The notes under the pieces were generated by a model. It worked only from the letters and a program-made list of their open reading frames with translations. It searched no databases and was not told the origin of the DNA. Below, piece by piece: positions 1 to 7,401 of a DNA stretch of 64,000 bases. The stretch spans positions 62,001 through 126,000 of the forward strand of contig NZ_JAGSYG010000009.1 of the NCBI RefSeq assembly GCF_025685655.1, written 5' to 3'. This DNA is from Acidicapsa ligni (GTDB lineage Bacteria; Acidobacteriota; Terriglobia; Terriglobales; Acidobacteriaceae). How positions within the stretch are numbered: position 1 is the first letter of the stretch; each line of letters opens with the position of its first letter. Position numbers and translations under genes: made by a program.

Positions 1-1
1 T

Positions 2-298
2 GAAGTAGATGTGCGCAAGGACTTCCAGGCCGCTGAGCGAATCGACGACGAGGGAGAATATGACCTCGTCATCCTGGCCCTGCATTTTCACCCGGGAGAA
101 GCCGCCAGCTACAGCGATGAACTGTCAAAGCGAAACCCCGGCCTGCCCATCCTGCTGCTCACCGACTACGGTGTGTTCGTACCTCGCGGAACCCTGAGCA
201 AGGGCATGGAATCCGGAAGCCCTATGTCGCTGATGAAAGAAGTAGCGAAAATGCTCGCAGGAAGCTCGCACATCAAAGAAGTTCCCGCAGCAAAATAG
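2..298 (+). CDS. Receiver-like domain protein, 5' end outside window
   Basis: The open frame runs in from the left edge and ends at a TAG at 296-298, so the true start is probably upstream; the first possible internal start is the GTG at 11. The visible 95 or so residues alternate beta and alpha like a response-regulator receiver: a hydrophobic strand (DLVILALHFHP), a helix, then PGLPILLLTDYG, which resembles the strand that carries the conserved Thr/Ser. The tail after residue 75 is a helix plus a disordered end. No output domain follows. A role in signal transduction is inferred from fold only. Confidence 0.55.
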   Translation, partial: EVDVRKDFQAAERIDDEGEYDLVILALHFHPGEAASYSDELSKRNPGLPILLLTDYGVFVPRGTLSKGMESGSPMSLMKEVAKMLAGSSHIKEVPAAK

Positions 299-331
299 TG
301 GCCCGAAACGAATCAGGATCACTTAGAGTTT

Positions 332-673
332 TCAGTGAGATTTGTCTATATCTTCCACAGCAAATCTACCCAGTGAAAATGGATGTGAGATCGCAGGCTT
401 TCCGCCCGCCGTTTGCGAAATCGGGTAAGAGTTATTGTTATAAGTCGGAAAACCCCAGATGTTACCCGTATTGAGATCAACCGCTACTTTCCCCAGCACC
501 TGTCCGCCCTGCGGAAGCAGCAGCACCTGGACTCCCGGCTCTATGTACCATGAGGCATTCGCAGTAGTCTGCGCCTGTACCGATACCGGCTGGCTGTAAG
601 GTCTAAATGCGATGACCGTCACTGCAACCGCGATCACAAGTAAGAGCAGGTTCGTTACCTTGTTTGAATTCAT
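332..673 (-). CDS. Small secreted or membrane-anchored protein, unknown function
   Basis: The start chosen is the ATG at 673 (MNSNKV), which puts a short polar stretch in front of a hydrophobic segment (TNLLLLVIAVAVTVIAF); an ATG 21 bases upstream would add residues without an obvious purpose. The rest, about 90 residues, is polar and contains VLLLPQGGQVLGKVAVDLNTGNIWGFPT, a short beta-rich pattern. It probably acts outside the cytoplasmic membrane, anchored by its N-terminus. No family is recognised. The gene points away from the response regulator at 776-1198 only in sequence order; both are on the minus strand. Confidence 0.6.
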   Translation of the reverse strand: MNSNKVTNLLLLVIAVAVTVIAFRPYSQPVSVQAQTTANASWYIEPGVQVLLLPQGGQVLGKVAVDLNTGNIWGFPTYNNNSYPISQTAGGKPAISHPFSLGRFAVEDIDKSH

Positions 674-775
674 GAGGCACCTTCCGTCAACCACCGACTT
701 GGAGTTACAGATCTCCCCAAAATATATAGGAAGGGCAATCTATAGGAAGGAAAGTTATTTACGACGAGCGATTCC

Positions 776-1198
776 CTAGAAATTTAACTTACGACTGCTG
801 CGACGGCGCTCCACGCTACCGCGAATAACCGAATACACTTCGCTCATCGCCACCGGGTATGTCAGGAAGGCATCTGCCTCGTGACGCGAGCCCGGCACCG
901 AGCCCTGCGCGGTGTGAAAAACAATAGCAATGTGAGCTGTCTTAGGGTCGCGGCGAAGTCTGCGGCAGACCTCGAAGCCGTTCATGTCCGGCAGGTTCAT
1001 ATCGAGCAGCACCGCATCCGGCGCGTCTCTTCGAGCCTTCTCGATTCCATCGCTGCCAGTAAGAACGTGCGAAGCATCGAAGCCCGCCAATTGAAGCAAT
1101 TCAGCCAAACCTTCGGCATGAGCCTTGTTGTCATCGATGACGAGGACTTTAAGAGCAGCGGTTGTCGGCGGTTCGTTTAGCGATGCTAGCGTTTCCAT
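776..1198 (-). CDS. Stand-alone response-regulator receiver protein, atypical
   Basis: CheY-like single receiver domain, 140 residues. Visible are the acidic pair D22-D23 (VLVIDDN), phospho-acceptor D66 (AVLLDMNLPD) and the switch Thr at T96 (VFHTAQ). The conserved Lys that follows strand 5 in normal receivers, usually in a KP motif, is Tyr here (FLTYPV, Y114). Either phosphorylation output is altered or the residue is compensated. There is no output domain, so it would act by protein contact. No in-frame start exists upstream because of a stop; an AGGAGG lies 27 bases upstream of the ATG, too far for an ordinary ribosome-binding site. Confidence 0.8.
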   Translation of the reverse strand: METLASLNEPPTTAALKVLVIDDNKAHAEGLAELLQLAGFDASHVLTGSDGIEKARRDAPDAVLLDMNLPDMNGFEVCRRLRRDPKTAHIAIVFHTAQGSVPGSRHEADAFLTYPVAMSEVYSVIRGSVERRRSSRKLNF

Positions 1199-1566
1199 AC
1201 TTGAGAGGCCCGTCTACAAGCATAACCTCCTATTGAGAATAACGGCGGACAATGCCTGGCAACTATACAAATCTTCGATAGAACGCTTGAAATCGTCATG
1301 CCACCCAACGTTCAGCCGGTGGCGCTCCCTGAATCAGGAGCAACCATTTTTCGGCGGAGCCCATTCCAATGCCCGTCTCGCGTAGATGAAACCCGCCAAT
1401 AAAACCATCGATTGAATACATGACACCAAAAGCAACTGCGATCGACTTTGAGGCTTCTATACAAGAGAACGTTGAGCTTCCTCGAACGGTGCTTCCCTGA
1501 ACGCGTTGGCAGGAATACGATTCAGGTTGGGCTCATGCTAAACAACCACACAACTGGAAGGAATCC
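1199..1566. other. Intergenic region without recognised gene
   Basis: This region lies between two divergently transcribed genes and should hold both promoters. On the minus strand an AGGAGG (1226-1231) is followed after two bases by ATG at 1223, opening a 24-codon frame that overlaps the start of the response regulator; spacing is too short for confidence. No longer coding frame is convincing. Confidence 0.4.
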
Positions 1567-2025
1567 ATGTCAAACACATCCAACAGCCTGCTCGAAGTTG
1601 AAGAAGCATTGCGCTTAGTCATCGACAACCTGATCGACGGTCAGGAAGGTATGCAGAAGATTGGCGAAGAGTTGAAAGACGAACAGCTCAAGCGCTACTT
1701 CCTTGCCGAATCGCTCAGGCGCGCGTCATTCCGCGGCGATCTGGAAACAGTTCTGCACCAGGAAGGTGTACACGACATCAAGGAGCATGGCTCCGTAACC
1801 GGGACCGTACAGCGGGTCTGGGTCAGCCTCAAGTCCAAACTTGGCGGCGGTGATCACACCCTGCTTGAAACCGCCGAACAAGGCGAAGATGCCGCCAAGG
1901 CTGCCTATGAAGATGCGCTCAACCGCGAGCTGCCTTTGCCCATCCGGCAACTCCTCGTCACCCAGGCCGCGCATATTCAGGCATCCCACGACTACGTCAA
2001 AGCGGCTCGCGACTCCAGCAAATAG
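1567..2025 (+). CDS. DUF2383 / PA2169-type four-helix-bundle protein
   Basis: A 152-residue, almost fully helical protein, starting at an ATG preceded by GGAAGGAATCC. The pattern of paired helices with ELKDEQLKRYFLAESLRRASFRGDLE in the middle matches the PA2169/DUF2383 family of ferritin-like four-helix bundles, which are often induced under stress; their biochemical activity is not established. No signal peptide, hence cytoplasmic. It is followed by a strong 12-bp hairpin at 2066-2094. Confidence 0.75.
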   Translation: MSNTSNSLLEVEEALRLVIDNLIDGQEGMQKIGEELKDEQLKRYFLAESLRRASFRGDLETVLHQEGVHDIKEHGSVTGTVQRVWVSLKSKLGGGDHTLLETAEQGEDAAKAAYEDALNRELPLPIRQLLVTQAAHIQASHDYVKAARDSSK

Positions 2026-2065
2026 AGCTGATTCGCAAACCGCATTCGTAAATTCGTAAAGCGGG

Positions 2066-2094
2066 CGCGGGCATCGTCAACCACGATGCCCGCG
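2066..2094. terminator. Perfect 12-bp hairpin after the DUF2383 gene
   Basis: CGCGGGCATCGT at 2066-2077 is followed by five bases and its exact reverse complement at 2083-2094. No T-run follows on the plus strand, so its use as an intrinsic terminator is uncertain. It overlaps the 3' end of the small minus-strand gene at 2077-2172. Confidence 0.5.
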
Positions 2095-2172
2095 TCGCCA
2101 CAACAGTAAAGCCAGCAGCAGGGCAAAAATAGTAAGTGCAATCGCACGCAGGAATAATGGGTGCGCCATCAT
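2077..2172 (-). CDS. 31-residue single-pass membrane peptide
   Basis: A minus-strand frame begins with tandem ATG-ATG (2172 and 2169) behind a strong purine run (AGGGGGGATTG). The product is MMAHPLFLRA, a hydrophobic stretch IALTIFALLLALLLW, then a basic tail RRGHRG. One transmembrane helix with a positively charged C-terminus is clear. It is too short for most gene finders. The good ribosome-binding site and the clean hydrophobic helix argue for a real gene; the function is unknown. Its last codons lie in the hairpin at 2066-2094. Confidence 0.6.
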   Translation of the reverse strand: MMAHPLFLRAIALTIFALLLALLLWRRGHRG

Positions 2173-2516
2173 CAATCCCCCCTGTAAGCCTTCCTGATCC
2201 GTTTGTATCCTGACGCAAGTCTACCTCTATCAAAAAACTTTCTGAATTCTCACATCTAAATCCAATCGAAGCGCGTACATTTCCACAGAGATGCAGATTC
2301 GATGACGCGTATTCGACGAGCCAATGCGCAACGCCATCCAGAGATGACAGGAACCCGTCAACCCCTCCATCGAGGCCGAAGCGTGAAAATAGCGTTCCAA
2401 TAGTCGGTTTTGGAACTCAAAAATTGAGCCAAAGTGTTCAATTTGCACATGAAACTCCACTTTTTACTGCCATACGAAAAGAATCCGGGTATTCTTGGAG
2501 GCGGAGGCCTATCGGC
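2173..2516. other. Intergenic region, nothing recognised
   Basis: About 340 bases ahead of the HU/IHF-like gene. The sequence is less GC-rich than its surroundings and has no convincing coding frame. It probably carries promoters for the HU-like gene and for the small membrane peptide. Confidence 0.35.
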
Positions 2517-2816
2517 ATGACCAAAGCAGATCTCGTTGAGAAGGTGACCCAGCTGGGCGATCTAACCCGGCGCGACGGAGAAGTTATCGTCGAGACCATC
2601 TTCGACTCCGTGATTGCGGCGTTGCAATCAGGAGACAAAATTGAGATTCGCGGCTTCGGATCGTTTCGCATCCGAGAGCGAAATCCGCGGATCGGTCGCA
2701 ACCCCAAGACCGGAGACCGCGTCGATGTTCCAGCCAAGCGTGTGCCGTATTTCAAGCCATCCAAAGAACTGCGCGACCTGGTCAATCCGGAAGAGGCAGC
2801 CAACTCGGCTTCGTAA
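2517..2816 (+). CDS. HU/IHF-family DNA-binding protein
   Basis: The ATG at 2517 follows GGAGGCGGAGG and gives a 99-residue protein of normal family length; an upstream in-frame start at 2424 would add 31 unrelated residues. Residues 1-45 form the two helices of the dimerisation body (MTKADLVEKV). The signature GFGSFRIRERNPRIGRNPKT includes the start of the beta-arm whose proline tip intercalates in the minor groove, followed by KRVPYFKPSKELR. The dimer bends DNA and compacts the nucleoid. The arm reads more like IHF-alpha than HU, but the two cannot be separated with certainty here. Confidence 0.92.
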   Translation: MTKADLVEKVTQLGDLTRRDGEVIVETIFDSVIAALQSGDKIEIRGFGSFRIRERNPRIGRNPKTGDRVDVPAKRVPYFKPSKELRDLVNPEEAANSAS

Positions 2817-3014
2817 ATTTTGAGGCCTGCTTACGAATGCAGGCTTCAACTCACCCCCGTCATGCATAGTTCAATCTCCGGACGAAAGGTTTGCGCTTTA
2901 AATCCGGTTGTTTCCTGCTGGTCCAATGCCGACGATCATTCGCTTTTTATCAGAAAACTGAATCGCGATTGCGCACCGGTTGCCGTTGTGATCTGATAGC
3001 TGCCTCGGTGCAAC

Positions 3015-4064
3015 ATGACCCCAGATCCAGAGATCAATTCCGCAATGGAAAGTATCCACTCCGGGCAGCCTTCCCCCGGCCTGCGATCAGTCATGGGAGT
3101 TCGCAGCTCAGACCCTCGCAGCTCGGACCACCGCTGCGAGGCGTACAACTGCGATATTGCCTGGGAAGAGTCCGGCGATCCAGCGGGCCAGGTAATCGTA
3201 TGCCTGCATACGGCAGGTAGTGGCGGACGCGAGTTTCGCCCCCTGACCGAGCAACCTATCGCAGGCATCCGCCTCATCGTGCTGGATTGGCCAGGGCATG
3301 GCCGCTCCAGCGATCTACCCTCTGAAAGCGGCCAGAACTTCAGCGTGGAATTCTGCATGCGCATCTTGCACACAGTGCTCACGCAACTGGGAATCGACCG
3401 CCCGATCCTGCTCGGAAGCGGCTTTGGCGCGGCCGTCGCAATTCGCTTCGCAGCCCATTACCCAACCCGCACACGCGGATTGATCCTGGTCAATCCGGCA
3501 GGTCTGTTCTCCCCAATCTGGACGCCGCTAAGTTTCTGGAAGAAATTGACGCGGCGAATTCAGGCACTGACTCCCGGAAGACCTCTAACCCGCGCCCAAC
3601 GGCAAATCTGGCGAGCCATGGCCCTGCAATCGCCAACTCAGGACACTCTGGCAAGCGCCCTCATTTCACTGGAATCCTCAAACCCTCTGCGGAACGATCT
3701 GCGGGATACGCTGACCGCGATTCCCCGCCCCATCTTCTTTGCTTTTTCGCGCGAACATCGCGCCTATCCGCTTGACGCCTATCTCACCAGCCTCGATACC
3801 CTGCTCCGGGGCTCTCCGCAACATCGTTTCACCGCATTTGCAGGCAGTGTAAGCCCAATATGGGACGAGCCCGCACGATTTGCAAAAGCGGTAACCAGCT
3901 TCACCCGATCTCTAATGCCGCTCACCCAGCACGTTCACGCCTGGATGCTCACCGACGTAGACTGGCCTACACGCGGAAGCAATCTGTGGAAATGCATCCA
4001 CCAGGAGTGCAACTCGGAAAAACTCCTCGCTGAAGGTCAGGACGCAAACGCCGCAGGCAATTAA
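3015..4064 (+). CDS. Alpha/beta-hydrolase-fold protein lacking Ser and His of the triad
   Basis: A 349-residue protein with the fold's landmarks: an oxyanion-loop-like HTAGSGGREF (65-74), the DWPGHGRS turn (91-98) and the nucleophile elbow LLGSGFGAA near 132-140. The elbow should read G-x-S-x-G, but the nucleophile position is Gly (G136). The usual C-terminal His segment is replaced by AGSVSPIWDEPARF, with no His. It is therefore probably a non-catalytic member, for example a binding or scaffold protein, unless a different Ser takes over. The first 45 residues are unrelated to the fold and the start is uncertain. Its stop overlaps by four bases with that of the convergent pgeF. Confidence 0.75.
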   Translation: MTPDPEINSAMESIHSGQPSPGLRSVMGVRSSDPRSSDHRCEAYNCDIAWEESGDPAGQVIVCLHTAGSGGREFRPLTEQPIAGIRLIVLDWPGHGRSSDLPSESGQNFSVEFCMRILHTVLTQLGIDRPILLGSGFGAAVAIRFAAHYPTRTRGLILVNPAGLFSPIWTPLSFWKKLTRRIQALTPGRPLTRAQRQIWRAMALQSPTQDTLASALISLESSNPLRNDLRDTLTAIPRPIFFAFSREHRAYPLDAYLTSLDTLLRGSPQHRFTAFAGSVSPIWDEPARFAKAVTSFTRSLMPLTQHVHAWMLTDVDWPTRGSNLWKCIHQECNSEKLLAEGQDANAAGN

Positions 4065-4984
4065 GACGGCCGAATACCGATCACGCTCATCATCCGCCCG
4101 GCATGACCTCCCGAGGCACGATGTGAGTAGAAAAGCTCCGGATGACAGCTCGTGCATCCGCCAACAACCTCAATCGATTCAGAAGGCAGCCCCGCGGCCA
4201 TCAACTGGCGGCGATTCGCCTCAACCAGATTGAGCCGCGGCAAGCCCAGAGGCGATGCAGCAGCGGAGCTTTCGCTGAACAACTCTTCCGCATAAGCAAA
4301 ATTGGCTCGAAACCGCGAAACCACCTCATCCCCGACCAGGTAGCAGCACGGCCCAATGCCGGGACCAATTGCCGCAATCAGCTCCGACGGACGAGAACCG
4401 TATTCGGCAGTCATCTGCGCAATTCCATGCTCCACAATGCGCTCTACCGTACCCCGCCATCCAGCATGAAAGGCAGCAACTACGTGGCGCACCGGATCAG
4501 CCACCAGAACCGGAATGCAATCCGCGGTTTGAATGCCGATCAGAACGCCCGCCTGGCTGGTCATCAGGCCATCCCCATCGCAATGCTGGTTCGCCACGCC
4601 ACTTCCCACGCCACTCTCAGCCCCGTTCTCAGCCCCGTTCTTAGCAACAGGCGGCGAAGCAGCCGACCTCACCACCACCGCCAGGTTGGAATGAATCTGG
4701 CGGACCGTGATCAGCGGAGTTTCCCTGCTTCCAGTAACCGCCTCCACCAGCCGCAGCCGGTTTTCTCGAACGTGTTCTCCCGAATCCGCAGCCGTAAACC
4801 CAAGATTCAATTCAGTCGGCGTCTTTGCCGGGGAATACACCTCGCTGACCCCGCCATGCCGAGTGCTGAATCCGTGCCACAGCCAGTTCAAACCAGAATC
4901 CATGCCGTTCCATGCAGAAACGGGAAGGATTACCGGTGTGCCGTGGGGTGCTAAGTCTGTTTTGGGAATAGCCGATTCTGACAT
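4061..4984 (-). CDS. pgeF: Peptidoglycan editing factor PgeF (laccase-domain, YfiH family)
   Basis: A 307-residue member of the multi-copper-oxidoreductase-like laccase domain family. Family metal or active-site residues are visible in RQIHSN, IQTADCIPVLVAD and AAFHAGWRGTVE, followed by IGPGIGPCCYLVGDEV. In other bacteria PgeF removes L-Ser wrongly placed in the peptidoglycan stem peptide; some homologues act on purine nucleosides. It is cytoplasmic. An insertion of about 20 residues rich in Gly, Asn and Ser (KNGAENGAESGVGSG) lies before the conserved QHCDGDG motif and looks like a short degenerate repeat. Confidence 0.9.
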   Translation of the reverse strand: MSESAIPKTDLAPHGTPVILPVSAWNGMDSGLNWLWHGFSTRHGGVSEVYSPAKTPTELNLGFTAADSGEHVRENRLRLVEAVTGSRETPLITVRQIHSNLAVVVRSAASPPVAKNGAENGAESGVGSGVANQHCDGDGLMTSQAGVLIGIQTADCIPVLVADPVRHVVAAFHAGWRGTVERIVEHGIAQMTAEYGSRPSELIAAIGPGIGPCCYLVGDEVVSRFRANFAYAEELFSESSAAASPLGLPRLNLVEANRRQLMAAGLPSESIEVVGGCTSCHPELFYSHRASGGHAGRMMSVIGIRPS

Positions 4985-5367
4985 GCGCTTTCGATTCTAA
5001 TCCTGCTCTGGACACGCTGGAGTGAGAAAAAACTCCCAGACGAGCATTGGGCCCGCCTTCCGGCGGGCCCACTCGAGAGGCATTCATTGACGGGGGTATC
5101 TGTAGATCATTTGATGGGAGTCCTTTTCAGGACCAACAACGTAGATAGTGTTACTTTGGCGGGGAAATACTACAAGCGGATGCCTCTGCTGGTTAATAGA
5201 TGAGATGCCCGACTGTGAAATTGGTTGTCCGAGGTTGTTCGACTTTTTTCACATTGCGAGATTTTTCCATCAAAAGCTCCTTTTTGTTGTCCCGACGGGA
5301 ACCTGCATTACCAAAGAATCCCCTCCAAGCTTGATCCCGGAGCGAATTCGCGTCAATCTCTAACTAT
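4985..5367. other. Intergenic region with a 10-bp perfect hairpin
   Basis: The region separates divergent genes. At 5048-5071 TGGGCCCGCC, four bases (TTCC) and the exact complement form a very stable hairpin without a T-run on either side close by. A frame of 71 codons at 5148-5363 is not convincing because its composition is Cys- and Phe-rich and it has no ribosome-binding site that I can identify. Confidence 0.4.
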
Positions 5368-6021
5368 ATGAAAAGGGTGTCTCTCTATCTGATCGTAATT
5401 CTGGCGGGAGTCGGCGCGATCTATACGTGGAATCACCGCACAGAATTCAGCCTTTTGCGGGCATGGTTACCTTCCCACTCCGCCGAAGGCGTCCTTAACG
5501 CCAGCCAGGGAAATGCTCTGGACTGGCGCGAGGTAGACGAATCCAACTCGGGCTTCAAACTGGAGATGCCGGGCGAGCCCAGGCGCGTCACAGTGCAGGC
5601 AACCAGCGAAACCGGCATGAACGAGCCTGTGAATATGCTCCTGGTCAAGCCGGACTCCGACAGCAGCTTTGCCATTGCCTGGGCAGACAAGCCGCCGGTA
5701 GCCCGCGTCAACGATCTCATCCCCGACAAAACCCTCGACCAGGCCCGCGACGGAGAAATGGCCCGCACCGATACCTCGCTGGTCAGCGAAAATCGCAACG
5801 CGCCGCAAGGCTTTCCCGGGCGGGATATCGTCACCCACAATGCAGGCGGAGGCGTACTCGACACCCGGTTTGTCTATGCAGGATCGCGCTTATACATGCT
5901 GATTGCAGCCTCGCCCTCATCTGCGGCCCGGCGTGAAGAAGCCGTCATTCGCTTCTTCAACTCGTTCACCGTCGCCGGAAACACGCAAATCCCCGAGACA
6001 CTCCCGGCCGCCACGCAATAA
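5368..6021 (+). CDS. Membrane-anchored periplasmic protein, unknown function
   Basis: A 217-residue protein. Residues 1-21 (KRVSLYLIVILAGVGAIYTW) form a signal anchor. The remaining part is soluble and contains a domain seen in many secreted bacterial proteins of unknown role: a FKLEMPGEP-like opening, a GFPGRDI turn, a RFVYAGSRLYMLI strand pair, and a closing helix EEAVIRFFNSF. This last pattern is shared by families that measure or bind something at the membrane surface, but no activity is known. It ends four bases before the convergent SDR gene. Confidence 0.65.
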   Translation: MKRVSLYLIVILAGVGAIYTWNHRTEFSLLRAWLPSHSAEGVLNASQGNALDWREVDESNSGFKLEMPGEPRRVTVQATSETGMNEPVNMLLVKPDSDSSFAIAWADKPPVARVNDLIPDKTLDQARDGEMARTDTSLVSENRNAPQGFPGRDIVTHNAGGGVLDTRFVYAGSRLYMLIAASPSSAARREEAVIRFFNSFTVAGNTQIPETLPAATQ

Positions 6022-6025
6022 GCGC

Positions 6026-6820
6026 CTAAGCCTGCTTCGGACGGGCGACTCGCGCAACAAGAGACGTAATCCAACCCACGGGAAGAAACCGCACAAGAAA
6101 TGCAGCAACCCGTCCGTTGAAGTAGGGGACAATCGTCCGTCGCCCCCTGGCCAGAGCTTTCAGCCCAAGCCGCGCCACTTCCTCAGCCGACTGAATATTC
6201 CGGCCTTTGAACTTCGTCGCCTTCGCCACGTCGAAAAATTCGCTTTCCGTCGGCCCCGGACAAAGCGCCGTAACCTTGACTCCGTAGGGCGCGACCTCTT
6301 CGGCCAGGCCCTGAGCAAAAAAGCGATCGAAGACCTTCGTCGCCGCGTAAGTCGACAGAAATGGCACCGGCTGAAAACTGGCAGTCGATGCCAGAACAAG
6401 CACCCATCCACGTCGCCGCTCAACCATCCTGGGCACAAAAAGCCGCGTCAAATGCACAACCGCCTCGCAGTTGACGCGGACCTGGCTCAGTTCCTGGGCC
6501 AGGTCTGTCTCGTAAAAATATCCCTGCTGACCAAGCCCCGCATTGTTGATGAGAATCTCGACCTGCAACCCACCCGCCTCGATTGCGGAGTAGATCGCCT
6601 GGGGCGCTGCCGGATCGGTCAGATCCGCCTGGATAACGCGCACCTCGGTTCCCTGTGCCGCAAATTCAGCAGCCAGGGCCTCAAGCCGATCCTGCCGGCG
6701 CGCGGTAAGAATAAGTTTTGCCCCATTGCTCGCCAATTCCCGCGCAATCGCCACACCTATGCCCGCACTGGCACCTGTAACCAGGGCCCATTTCCCACGA
6801 AAATCCGACGTCGATCCCAT
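6026..6820 (-). CDS. Short-chain dehydrogenase/reductase
   Basis: Start chosen at 6820 (MGSTSDF), because the longer frame would run back over the toxin gene. The 264-residue Rossmann protein has the NAD(P)-binding TGASAGIG (15-22), an Arg-rich end of strand 2 (TARRQDR, suggesting NADP), NNAG, the catalytic Ser in LASTAS and the YAATK Tyr/Lys pair, then CPGPTESEFF. It is a classical SDR of the SDR_c type (DltE/YqjQ-like). The substrate is unknown. The C-terminal 30 residues are hydrophobic (AAFLVRFLPVGWITSLVARV), suggesting contact with membrane or a lipid substrate. Confidence 0.88.
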   Translation of the reverse strand: MGSTSDFRGKWALVTGASAGIGVAIARELASNGAKLILTARRQDRLEALAAEFAAQGTEVRVIQADLTDPAAPQAIYSAIEAGGLQVEILINNAGLGQQGYFYETDLAQELSQVRVNCEAVVHLTRLFVPRMVERRRGWVLVLASTASFQPVPFLSTYAATKVFDRFFAQGLAEEVAPYGVKVTALCPGPTESEFFDVAKATKFKGRNIQSAEEVARLGLKALARGRRTIVPYFNGRVAAFLVRFLPVGWITSLVARVARPKQA

Positions 6821-6849
6821 AACGCGATCATAACGGACGCGAACGTCAG

Positions 6850-7119
6850 TTATCTGTAGATTTCGCGCCTGTTTCCAACGCGGACGATCAGGATACACAC
6901 CTGCTGATCTTCAATGCTGGCAATGATTCTGTAATCGCCGACGCGATACTTCCAAAAACTTCCGAGCTCACTACCACTAAGCGCCTCACCGATGCTGCGG
7001 GGATCGTCCAAGGATGCGACACGCTGTTTAAGAAAACGAATAATCCTATCGGCTATCTGTGGATCAAGACGGTCCAGTTCGCGTTCAGCCTTGCGCTCAA
7101 ACCTAATTTTCCACTTCAT
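6850..7119 (-). CDS. RelE/ParE-family toxin
   Basis: An 89-residue protein with the RelE fold order: WKIRFERKAERELDRLD at the N-terminus, an interfacial helix DRIIRFLKQR, then GSFWKYRVGDYRIIASI and VRVGNRREIYR. The Arg and Tyr residues of the last two strands are those that RelE-type mRNA interferases use in the ribosomal A site. Its start overlaps the antitoxin stop by four bases (ATGA), the usual translational coupling. The expected role is growth inhibition when the antitoxin is degraded. Confidence 0.88.
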   Translation of the reverse strand: MKWKIRFERKAERELDRLDPQIADRIIRFLKQRVASLDDPRSIGEALSGSELGSFWKYRVGDYRIIASIEDQQVCILIVRVGNRREIYR

Positions 7120-7340
7120 CCTTCAATGCCGTACCGTTTCATTATCTCTTCGAACGAAACGGTGGAGCTGCGACCAGCCTTCAAATCAGCCAGGCGTTGT
7201 TCTGCTAGATAGATGTCTTCCAAATCATCCAAGTGTTCAAGTATGGCTTCGCGCGCATAAAAAGTTTTAGTCCTGCCGGTTGCTTTCGCCAGGGCATCAA
7301 GACGCTTTTCAACCTCTTCGGGTAGACGAATCGCCAACAT
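7116..7340 (-). CDS. Ribbon-helix-helix antitoxin (RelB/TraY type)
   Basis: The start at 7340 (MLAIRLPEEVEKRLDALAK) gives 74 residues; the longer frame from 7376 would encode the inverted repeat and is rejected. Residues 1-40 are a ribbon-helix-helix DNA-binding domain: short strand AIRLP, helix, turn GRTKTFY, helix. The C-terminal half (LADLKAGRSSTVSFEEIMKRYG) is the segment that wraps the toxin in this family. It should neutralise the toxin and repress its own operon. The GGGAGG ribosome-binding site lies inside the inverted repeat at 7343-7390. Confidence 0.88.
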   Translation of the reverse strand: MLAIRLPEEVEKRLDALAKATGRTKTFYAREAILEHLDDLEDIYLAEQRLADLKAGRSSTVSFEEIMKRYGIEG

Positions 7341-7342
7341 AA

Positions 7343-7390
7343 AAATACCTCCCGGCTTGCTATACAAGTATAGCAAGCCGGGAGGTATTT
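7343..7390. promoter_or_regulatory. Perfect 23-bp inverted repeat at the start of the toxin-antitoxin operon
   Basis: Positions 7343-7365 are the exact reverse complement of 7368-7390, with two bases between. On the minus strand the second arm contains the antitoxin ribosome-binding site (GGGAGG) and is followed by TTTT and the ATG. The structure would work as a terminator for the oligopeptidase transcript and as an operator for the antitoxin. A TATACT at its centre could serve as a -10 box. See findings. Confidence 0.8.
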
Positions 7391-7401
7391 GTTCTTCACT
7401 T

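Noticed and set aside
1203..1223. 24-codon leader frame before the response regulator
   Set aside because: The AGGAGG is only two bases from its ATG and the frame is very short; not enough to call it a gene.
5048..5071. Hairpin as an intrinsic terminator
   Set aside because: The 10-bp stem is perfect, but no T-run follows on either strand and it is not directly after a gene; kept only as a note on the gap.
5148..5363. 71-codon plus-strand frame in the gap before the signal-anchor gene
   Set aside because: Composition is rich in Cys and Phe, no ribosome-binding site is visible and nothing in it resembles a domain.
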